From the NCBI GenBank assembly GCA_020854925.1, contig JAHKLV010000160.1, positions 1 to 5,679 on the forward strand: a DNA stretch of 5,679 nt, written 5' to 3'. Under the pieces are notes generated by a model. That model was not told the origin of the DNA and did not search any database. It was given only the letters and a program-made list of their open reading frames with translations. Positions 1 through 5,679 of this stretch are shown one piece after another (position 1 is the stretch's first letter; the number at the start of each line of letters is the position of its first letter). The stretch comes from Candidatus Methanofastidiosia archaeon (GTDB lineage Archaea > Methanobacteriota_B > Thermococci > Methanofastidiosales > NM3). A program made the translations under genes and the position numbers.

Positions 1-1515
1 CGGGACGCCCACGACATCGTCATCTATGTGGGCAAGGCAAAGTCACTCAAAAAGCGGGTGCGGTCCTACTTCCAGACCAGGGAACACGACCAAAAGACCC
101 AGCATCTCGTCCAGGATATCTCGTCCCTCGATTTCTTTGTTACCGCCAACGAGGTAGAGGCGCTCGTGCTTGAAAACAACCTTATCAAGAAGCACCAACC
201 GCGCTACAACGTCATGCTCAAGGACTCCCAGCGCTATGCCTATATCCACGTTACGGCTGAACGCTACCCCCGTCTTCTCGTGGCACGTGACCGCGCGGGA
301 AAGGGGACGTACTACGGCCCCTTTGTGAGTGCGGAGCAGCGGGACAACGTGCTCAAGGCACTGCGTACCGCCTTTGGCATCAGGACATGCCGCACGTTCC
401 GGTCGCGGCCTTGCCTGCGCTACCATATCGGCTTGTGTTCCGCCCCCTGTGGCGGTATGGTCACCCGGGAAGCGTATCTTGAGCGTGTACACCGGGCCGA
501 GCGCTATCTTCGGGGCAGCACCGCCGAGCTCGTCACCGCCCTCAAGGGGGAGATGGGTGCGAGCGCATCATCACAGCACTACGAGCGTGCCCTCGCCCTT
601 CGTGACCAGATACGGGCGCTCTCGGCACTTGACGAGCGGCAGAACATGGAGCGGTCACGCCGCCATGACGAGGATGTCGTGAATGTGAGCATCCGTGAAG
701 GGACTGCCTATGCTATGGTCTTTACCGTGGAGCGGGGTATGGTCATCGGTAAGCACGAGTACGTGTTCGAAGGGCGGGAAGGGGCCCTTGACACCTTTGT
801 CAAGCAGTACTATGCCACCCATCCCCCTCCCCGCGAGGTGATACTTCCCACTCCGCTTGCCGACGAGGCCATTGGACCATACCTCTCGCAGCTTCGTGGC
901 TCCCCCGTACGTGTCGTCGTGCCAAAGCGGGGAAAGAAGCGTGAGCTCCTGGACTTAGTCACCAAGAACATCGAGGCGCGATTCTTCATGCAGCGAGACA
1001 TGGTGGAGGACCTTGGCACGTCCCTGCGCCTTCCCACGTTGCCCCGGGTCATCGAGTGCTTTGACATCTCGCACACGGGCGGCACCTATACCGTCGCCTC
1101 CATGGTGCAGTTCAGGGACGGTTCACCCGACAAGAGCGGTTACCGCCGGTACCGGCTTGGGACGGTGGAGGGGGTGGACGACTATGCCGCCATGAACGAG
1201 GCGGTGGGGCGTCGGTATCGCCGGCTGCAGTCTGAAGGGGCGCCGCTGCCCGACCTCGTGGTGGTCGACGGGGGAAAGGGCCAGCTTGCGGCTGCGCGCG
1301 AGGCGCTTGCCAGCGCGGGAGTCCGCCTTCCCGTCATAGCTCTGGCAAAGCGTGAAGAAGAGGTCTTTGTCCCCGGGCTGCCAGACCCCGTGACACTTGG
1401 GCGCACATCAAAAGCATTAAAGCTCCTTATACAGATACGTGACGAGGCGCATCGATTCGCCGTGGCGTACCACACGCTGCTGCGTGACAAGGGGATGATA
1501 CGCGATGGAGCATGA
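1..1515 (+). CDS. uvrC: UvrABC excinuclease subunit C, 5'-truncated by window edge, no C-terminal HhH domain
   Basis: This is the dual nuclease of nucleotide excision repair, which is recruited by UvrB at a lesion and cuts the strand on both sides. The frame is open to base 1, so the GTG at 28 is an internal valine of the motif IYVGKAKSL and not a start. About 20 residues are missing by comparison with the family. Residues are numbered from base 1. The GIY-YIG 3'-incision domain occupies about 1-90, with Y9, K12, R19, Y23 and E58 in place. A four-cysteine motif follows (C130, C138, C146, C150), matching the reported UvrC Fe-S site. A UVR motif that binds UvrB lies at about 179-214. The RNase H-like 5'-incision domain runs from about 345 to 495, with D355 (FDISH), D394 (DDYAAM), D423 (VDGGKGQ) and H484 (DEAHRFA). 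The protein ends 20 residues after H484, where most bacterial UvrCs continue into a tandem HhH domain. Its end overlaps uvrB. The family call is certain. Confidence 0.97.
   Translation, partial: RDAHDIVIYVGKAKSLKKRVRSYFQTREHDQKTQHLVQDISSLDFFVTANEVEALVLENNLIKKHQPRYNVMLKDSQRYAYIHVTAERYPRLLVARDRAGKGTYYGPFVSAEQRDNVLKALRTAFGIRTCRTFRSRPCLRYHIGLCSAPCGGMVTREAYLERVHRAERYLRGSTAELVTALKGEMGASASSQHYERALALRDQIRALSALDERQNMERSRRHDEDVVNVSIREGTAYAMVFTVERGMVIGKHEYVFEGREGALDTFVKQYYATHPPPREVILPTPLADEAIGPYLSQLRGSPVRVVVPKRGKKRELLDLVTKNIEARFFMQRDMVEDLGTSLRLPTLPRVIECFDISHTGGTYTVASMVQFRDGSPDKSGYRRYRLGTVEGVDDYAAMNEAVGRRYRRLQSEGAPLPDLVVVDGGKGQLAAAREALASAGVRLPVIALAKREEEVFVPGLPDPVTLGRTSKALKLLIQIRDEAHRFAVAYHTLLRDKGMIRDGA
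1489..1499 (+). promoter_or_regulatory. Possible ribosome binding site of uvrB inside uvrC
   Basis: AAGGGGATGAT lies inside the last codons of uvrC. Its AAGGGG run ends 10 nt before the uvrB ATG at 1505. It is only a partial match to the anti-Shine-Dalgarno complement, so ribosomes finishing uvrC at 1515 may also restart at the overlapping uvrB start. Confidence 0.35.
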
Positions 1516-3448
1516 ACGGCCGTTTCGGATACATTCTACGTTTTCCCCGCAGGGAGACCAGCCAAAGGCCATCGAGGCCCTGGCGCGAGGGGGGGCAGGC
1601 GGTGATGCGCGCCAGGTCCTTCTGGGTGTAACCGGCAGTGGCAAGACGTTCACCGTGTCAAATGTCATCGAACGGCTTAACAAGCCCACGCTGGTCATCG
1701 CGCACAACAAGACACTGGCTGCGCAGCTTTTTCATGAGTTCAAGTCCTTTTTTCCTGAGAATCGCGTGGAGTACTTCGTGTCGTACTATGACTACTACCA
1801 GCCCGAGTCCTACCTTCCCGCATCGGACACCTATATTGAAAAGGATGCCCAGATAAATCCTAAAATAGAGCAGATGCGCGTGTCGGCCACCCATTCGCTT
1901 CTTACCCGGCGCGACACCATCGTCGTCTCCTCCGTCTCATGCATCTACAGCCTTGGCAATCCCGCATCGTACCGGGCCCTGTCTTTCGAGCTTCGCCAGG
2001 GTGCCGTGATGCGCCGGCGCGACCTTGTCCTGTCCCTTCTCGCGCAACAGTACGAGCGAACGGAACAGGACCTCATACCCGGGACGTTCAGGGTCCGGGG
2101 GGATGTGGTCGATGTCGTGCCAGCCTATAGCGATGATGTGCTGCGCATCGAGCTGTGGGGGGATACCATCGATCGCCTTGCCATCGTTGACCGGTTTGAC
2201 ATGTCAGAAAAGGAGCGCCTCTCATCTTACTTCCTGTTCCCCGCGCGCCATTTTGCGGTTGAGGAGTCGGCAAAGCAGCGTGCCATGGATTCCATACGGC
2301 GTGAACTCGCGCACGTGCTTCCTGCCATCGATGATCCCCTCATCGCCCACCGGCTCAAGACACGGGTCAACTACGACCTCGAGATGATTGACGAGCTGGG
2401 ATACTGCAAGAGCATAGAAAATTACTCCATCCATTTTGACGGACGAACCCAGGGTGAGCCCCCCTTCTGCCTTCTCGACTACTTTCCCCGTGACTTTCTC
2501 ATGATCATAGACGAGTCCCACCAGACCATTCCCCAGATTCATGGCATGTACAAAGGCGACCGGTCGCGCAAGGAGGCGCTCGTGAACTACGGATTCCGCC
2601 TTCCCTCTGCGTATGACAATCGTCCGCTCACCTTTGACGAATTCTCTCGCTACATGCGTAATGTCATCTTTGTATCGGCCACACCTGCCCCCTACGAGGT
2701 GGGCATCTCAAGCCAGGTGGTGGAGCAGATCATACGCCCTACCGGACTGGTAGACCCGCCTATACTCACCCACCCTATCCGAGGGCAGATGACCCATCTC
2801 ATCGGTGAGATACGTGATACGGTGGCGAAGGGGTTCCGTACTCTGGTCACGACCCTCACGAAGCGCATGGCTGAAGAGCTTACCGAATACCTGGGTGAGC
2901 AGGGACTCAAGGTCCGCTACCTCCATTCAGAGATAGACACGCTTGAGCGGTCGGAACTTATTCGCCAGCTCCGCCTTGGTGTCTTCGACGTGCTTGTGGG
3001 CATCAATTTGCTGAGGGAGGGCATCGACATCCCTGAGGTGGCGCTCGTGGCCATCCTCGATGCCGACAAGGAGGGCTTTCTCAGAAACGATACGTCGCTC
3101 ATACAGACGGTGGGGCGAGCCGCACGCAATGTCGAGTCTCGTGTCATCCTGTATATGGACCGGGAAACAGACTCCATACGCCGCGCCATGGGGGAGACCT
3201 CCCGCAGGCGCGCCCTGCAGATGTCGTACAACGCTGCCCACGGCATTACGCCGCAGACCATCGTCAAACCGGTGCAGGACCAGGAGATAACGCTTCGTGA
3301 CATCAAGAGCATCCCTGCAAGCGAGATACCGGCCATCATCGACACGCTTGAGCAGGAGATGCGCCGGGCAGCCGACAGTCTCGAGTTCGAGACGGCAATC
3401 GAGCTTCGCGACCGTATCGCAAAGCTTCGTGCCAAGGCGAAGCGCTAG
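1505..3448 (+). CDS. uvrB: UvrABC excinuclease subunit B, complete
   Basis: This is the damage-verification subunit of nucleotide excision repair. UvrA loads it on DNA, it uses ATP to open the helix and clamp the lesion, and it then recruits UvrC. All landmarks are present in 647 residues: the adenine-contacting Q19 in GDQPKAI; Walker A GVTGSGKT at 41-48; the tyrosine-rich beta-hairpin at about 93-118 (SYYDYYQPES through KDAQIN), which is inserted between DNA strands; Walker B-like IIDESH at 334-339; SATPAPYE at 391-398; helicase motifs V and VI with GINLLREG at 499-506 and QTVGRAARN at 534-542; and a C-terminal UVR motif at 611-647 that pairs with UvrC. The ATG at 1505 gives the expected N-terminus, with PFRIHSTFSPQGDQP close behind it. 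It overlaps the end of uvrC by 11 nt, which suggests one mRNA and coupled translation. The stop overlaps that of the convergent MATE gene. No key residue looks missing. Confidence 0.98.
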   Translation: MEHERPFRIHSTFSPQGDQPKAIEALARGGAGGDARQVLLGVTGSGKTFTVSNVIERLNKPTLVIAHNKTLAAQLFHEFKSFFPENRVEYFVSYYDYYQPESYLPASDTYIEKDAQINPKIEQMRVSATHSLLTRRDTIVVSSVSCIYSLGNPASYRALSFELRQGAVMRRRDLVLSLLAQQYERTEQDLIPGTFRVRGDVVDVVPAYSDDVLRIELWGDTIDRLAIVDRFDMSEKERLSSYFLFPARHFAVEESAKQRAMDSIRRELAHVLPAIDDPLIAHRLKTRVNYDLEMIDELGYCKSIENYSIHFDGRTQGEPPFCLLDYFPRDFLMIIDESHQTIPQIHGMYKGDRSRKEALVNYGFRLPSAYDNRPLTFDEFSRYMRNVIFVSATPAPYEVGISSQVVEQIIRPTGLVDPPILTHPIRGQMTHLIGEIRDTVAKGFRTLVTTLTKRMAEELTEYLGEQGLKVRYLHSEIDTLERSELIRQLRLGVFDVLVGINLLREGIDIPEVALVAILDADKEGFLRNDTSLIQTVGRAARNVESRVILYMDRETDSIRRAMGETSRRRALQMSYNAAHGITPQTIVKPVQDQEITLRDIKSIPASEIPAIIDTLEQEMRRAADSLEFETAIELRDRIAKLRAKAKR

Positions 3449-4818
3449 GCATCTATGACGGCACGTTGCCACGGGATTGCCGTGATAAAGGCGACGGCTA
3501 CCAACCCACCGATAACGTTGCTCAGTGCCATGCCTGTCCACACCCCTGCCGCCCCCCGTGCAAGGACGATGCCAAGCAGATAGGTGAGCGGAATGCGAAG
3601 CACCCAGAGGCGGGATACCTCGAGGACCATTGACGGTACCGTATGGCCCGACCCTCTGAAGGCTGCGTTCACGCCGCTGAAGATGCCGAAAAACGGCACG
3701 CCCACGAGAAAGTACCGAAGATACCGTACACCCTCCCGCACTACCTCTGGGTCGTTGATGAAGAATCCGACGATGGGGCCCCGAAAGGCGAAGACCGCAC
3801 ATGCGCAGGTGCACAACACGAGAAACATGGCCGTGGTACCCCTGCGTACCACGGATGAAGCGCGCATGCTGTCCCTGGCGCCCAGTGACTGCCCCACCAT
3901 GATGCATGACGCCTCGCCCAACCCATTGATCGTAATAAAGATGAGGCTGATTATCCGGTCACCCACACCATACGCCGCAAGCGCCACCGTGTTGTTGGGA
4001 AGGAGCGCAATGACGTACATGAGAATAAAAAAGCCGAATCCCGTCGCCGAATGCCCGATTGACGCGGGCACGCCGATGCGAATCACCTTGATGATGAGCG
4101 CCCGGTCCGGGCGCAGGTGGCGACGACGTATGTGCAGCCCCACGCGGTCGGATGACAACAGGTACATGCCGGCGGCCGCAGAAAGCGACTGTGTGATGAC
4201 CGTTGCCACGGCCGCCCCTGCGACGCCCCATGCAGGAAACGGCCCCCATCCGTAGATGAGGAACGGGTCGACAAGAATGTTGAGGCCTACAGCCGTCCCC
4301 TCGATGAGCATGGGTGTGAACGAGTCGCCGTACGCCCTCATGAGAAAGCCGTACGCCGCCGTGCCAAAGGTGAAGGGAATGCCCACAAAAATGATGCGCA
4401 TGTACCCTTCCGAGAGACGCGAGACCTCCGCCTCAATGCCAAGCGACCCCACGATGAAGGGTGAAAGCAGCACCCCCGTGACTGCGATGCACGCACCGAG
4501 CAGGAGCGAGAGCGAGAGCACCTGCCCTGCGGCGCGCTCGGCATCGCCTTGGCGCCCGGCACCGGAAAATTGGGAGACAAGCGCCACCCCCGCACTTCCG
4601 AAGCCTATGGACAACGAAAGCAGAAAAAAGATGATGGGCCACGATATCTGGAGTGCCGCCACCGCATCCCGCGATGCGGGAAGCTGGCCCAACCAGAAGG
4701 TATCTGCGAGGGTGTACATGGTCTGCAGGAGGCTTGCGACCATGACCGGCCAGCCCAGGCGGAGCATGGTCTTGAGTATGGGCCCATGCAGGATATCGTG
4801 CTGGGGCACGCTGCGCAT
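3445..4818 (-). CDS. MATE family cation-coupled multidrug efflux transporter (DinF/archaeal-like)
   Basis: This is a 457-residue integral membrane antiporter, the usual MATE length. It is expected to have 12 helices in two pseudo-symmetric lobes and to expel cationic or amphipathic compounds using an inward H+ or Na+ gradient. The N-lobe starts with the family-typical GPILKTMLRLGWPVM and LADTFWLG in helix 1. Y35, D39, N180 and D184 (NILVDPFLIYG) match, from memory, the cation-site residues Y37, D41, N180 and D184 of the Pyrococcus furiosus MATE. The start of the C-lobe at about residue 241 (LIIKVIRIGVPASIG) mirrors the N-terminal start. GVNAAFRGSGHT at about 382-393 is also typical. The true substrate cannot be read from sequence. 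The ATG at 4818 keeps the conserved DILHGPILK intact. No Shine-Dalgarno precedes it, and a GTG at codon 4 is a possible alternative. It lies 33 bp after uppP on the same strand and converges on uvrB. Confidence 0.93.
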   Translation of the reverse strand: MRSVPQHDILHGPILKTMLRLGWPVMVASLLQTMYTLADTFWLGQLPASRDAVAALQISWPIIFFLLSLSIGFGSAGVALVSQFSGAGRQGDAERAAGQVLSLSLLLGACIAVTGVLLSPFIVGSLGIEAEVSRLSEGYMRIIFVGIPFTFGTAAYGFLMRAYGDSFTPMLIEGTAVGLNILVDPFLIYGWGPFPAWGVAGAAVATVITQSLSAAAGMYLLSSDRVGLHIRRRHLRPDRALIIKVIRIGVPASIGHSATGFGFFILMYVIALLPNNTVALAAYGVGDRIISLIFITINGLGEASCIMVGQSLGARDSMRASSVVRRGTTAMFLVLCTCACAVFAFRGPIVGFFINDPEVVREGVRYLRYFLVGVPFFGIFSGVNAAFRGSGHTVPSMVLEVSRLWVLRIPLTYLLGIVLARGAAGVWTGMALSNVIGGLVAVAFITAIPWQRAVIDA

Positions 4819-4851
4819 GGCATTTCTTTGAAAGGAGCTTAATAAGCGTAT
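4819..4851 (-). promoter_or_regulatory. uppP-MATE gap with candidate TATA-like element
   Basis: This 33-bp gap is more AT-rich than the flanking genes. Read on the - strand it contains TTATTAA (4845-4839), centred about 24 nt upstream of the MATE ATG. In an archaeon that is close to the spacing between a TATA box and a transcription start, so it could drive a leaderless MATE transcript, which would fit the missing Shine-Dalgarno. The sequence upstream of the element is not a good purine-rich BRE. Simple read-through from uppP is an equally good reading. Confidence 0.25.
4826..4847. repeat. Two adjacent short perfect palindromes upstream of the MATE gene
   Basis: CTTT-G-AAAG (4826-4834) and GCTTA-A-TAAGC (4837-4847) are each perfect inverted repeats around one central base, and 2 nt separate them. 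They sit 8-29 bp before the MATE start and could be an operator. They are too short, and lack a T-tract, to be a convincing terminator of uppP. Chance in an AT-rich gap is possible. Confidence 0.35.
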
Positions 4852-5637
4852 CTACAGGACCTGGAGCACCAAAAGTGCCGCAGCCACGGACCAGCAATAC
4901 AGGCTAAAGAGGCGGAGGCGGCCTTGTGCCACTACGGCCATAAGGGCGCGTATGCCCACCATTCCTGCTGCAAACGCTGCCGCCATGCCCACGGCGTAGG
5001 GCAGGACGCTGGAGTTCTCTACAGCCTGAAGCTCCGGTGCCTTAAGAAGCGCCGCACCCCCGATGACGGGAATGGCAAGAAGGAAGGAGAATCGTGTGGC
5101 GACGCGAGGGGAGACGCCACGCAGGATACCCCCCGCTATGGTGGCACCGCTTCGGGAGATGCCGGGCATGATGGCTGCCGCCTGGAACACTCCCACCACG
5201 AAGGCATCTGCGTCTCCGATCCGCCCTGGTCCCGCATCATGCGTGGCCATGTGCCGTGAGGCGACGTACAGGAGCACGCCCGTGAGAATCAGGGCACCCG
5301 TTACGGCGGGAAGGGAGGAAAATGCCGCATCGAACGTATCCTCTAGCATAACACCTGCAAGAGCGGCGGGGATGCTGCCGATGGCAAGCTCTCGTATGCC
5401 CAGTACCGGCCGGGGAGCTTCGCGCCGATAGAGTGGCTCGATAATGTGCTTGATGTCCTGCCGGAACGTGATGCATACCGCCGCAAGGGTGGCCAGGTGA
5501 ACACACAGGATGAAGACCTCGTCCGTCGTGCCGCTGATGTAGTGTTGTGCGATGACGAGGTGGCCGCTTGAGGAGATGGGAAGAAATTCAGTTAATCCCT
5601 GCAACACGCCCAGTATCACCGCATTAGCCACATCCAT
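4852..5637 (-). CDS. uppP: Undecaprenyl/polyprenyl-diphosphate phosphatase (UppP/BacA family)
   Basis: This membrane enzyme removes one phosphate from a C55-type polyprenyl diphosphate so the lipid carrier can be reused in envelope glycan assembly. In bacteria, overexpression confers bacitracin resistance. The 261 residues carry both catalytic signatures: GLTEFLPISSSGH at 14-26, with E17 and the serine run, and MPGISRSGAT at 157-166, with the essential arginine at 162. Several hydrophobic helices surround them. Length is close to the E. coli protein (about 273). I chose the ATG at 5637 because MDVANAVILGVLQG matches the canonical N-terminus and GGTGG lies 8 nt upstream. A GTG at 5649 or TTG at 5652 would add four or five residues. 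If the host is an archaeon, the substrate is probably dolichyl-type rather than undecaprenyl diphosphate. The MATE gene follows after 33 bp, possibly on the same transcript. Confidence 0.95.
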   Translation of the reverse strand: MDVANAVILGVLQGLTEFLPISSSGHLVIAQHYISGTTDEVFILCVHLATLAAVCITFRQDIKHIIEPLYRREAPRPVLGIRELAIGSIPAALAGVMLEDTFDAAFSSLPAVTGALILTGVLLYVASRHMATHDAGPGRIGDADAFVVGVFQAAAIMPGISRSGATIAGGILRGVSPRVATRFSFLLAIPVIGGAALLKAPELQAVENSSVLPYAVGMAAAFAAGMVGIRALMAVVAQGRLRLFSLYCWSVAAALLVLQVL

Positions 5638-5645
5638 CGTTTCTT

Positions 5646-5650
5646 CCACC
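5646..5650 (-). promoter_or_regulatory. Ribosome binding site of uppP
   Basis: On the - strand GGTGG ends 8 nt before the ATG at 5637. GGTG is part of the complement of the conserved CACCTCC tail of 16S rRNA. This supports the ATG at 5637 over the GTG and TTG codons 12-15 nt upstream, which would lie on or inside the site. The remaining leader to the window edge (5651-5679) shows no convincing promoter. Confidence 0.5.
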
Positions 5651-5679
5651 AACAGTATTACCGTATCTGGTAGGAAAGC

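Noticed and set aside
28..30. GTG as a start codon for uvrC
   Set aside because: The conserved motif residues IYVGKAK span this codon and the frame is open to base 1, so the gene begins outside the window.
1145..1156. Perfect 12-bp palindrome GCCGGTACCGGC
   Set aside because: It is within the uvrC nuclease domain, encoding ordinary conserved residues, and no second copy was noticed. Most likely coincidence.
2927..3907. Long antisense open frame of 326 codons across the uvrB-MATE junction
   Set aside because: It lies out of frame with two clearly conserved genes, its translation is rich in Arg, His and Gly and resembles no family I know, and long shadow frames are expected in GC-rich coding DNA.
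4662..4679. Perfect 7-bp stem with 4-nt loop (CCGCATC ... GATGCGG)
   Set aside because: It lies inside the MATE coding region, where it encodes the PASRDA loop after helix 1. It has no T-tract, and such stems arise easily in GC-rich coding DNA.
4831..4837. Shine-Dalgarno-like AAAGGAG on the + strand
   Set aside because: No + strand reading frame with a plausible start follows. The nearest GTG frame (4876) ends after about ten codons.
5651..5679. Possible promoter or operator for uppP (TAATAC-like and repeated ATAC)
   Set aside because: The repeats are only four bases, the TATA-type spacing would put the transcript start inside the gene, and the window ends too close to judge.

Overview
The window is fully coding apart from two short gaps. 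It holds four genes in two convergent pairs. On the + strand lie the end-clipped excinuclease subunit gene uvrC and a complete uvrB. On the - strand lie uppP (polyprenyl-diphosphate phosphatase, BacA family) and, downstream of it, a MATE-family multidrug/cation antiporter. I see no RNA genes, mobile elements, CRISPR arrays or long repeats, and no novel system. It reads as ordinary chromosomal housekeeping DNA with a few points of interest.

Organism: GC looks moderately high (roughly 60% by eye) and ATA is a common isoleucine codon. The UvrC stops just after its RNase H-like nuclease domain, with no C-terminal helix-hairpin-helix (HhH) domain. The MATE protein looks like the archaeal/DinF-like type. 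Together these favour a moderately GC-rich euryarchaeon that uses bacterial-type UvrABC repair, such as a methanogen of the Methanomicrobia. This is an inference from remembered families, not a search. A bacterium, for example a spirochaete, is not excluded.

Layout: uvrC runs off the left edge, missing about 20 N-terminal residues, and ends at 1515. uvrB starts inside the end of uvrC (11-nt overlap) and ends at 3448. The MATE gene converges on it, and both stop codons are built from the same CTAG tetranucleotide (3445-3448), so no intergenic terminator is possible there. A 33-bp gap (4819-4851) separates the MATE start from the uppP stop. It contains two small perfect palindromes and an AT-rich TATA-like element. 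uppP starts at 5637, and the last 42 bp are its leader.

Function: UvrB and UvrC are two of the three subunits of bacterial-type nucleotide excision repair. UvrB is the helicase-like damage verifier and UvrC the dual nuclease that cuts on both sides of the lesion. uvrA is not in the window. UppP and MATE are membrane proteins that may share a transcript. One recycles lipid carrier for cell-envelope glycan assembly and the other exports toxic compounds. A shared envelope-stress or drug-resistance role is possible but rests only on adjacency.
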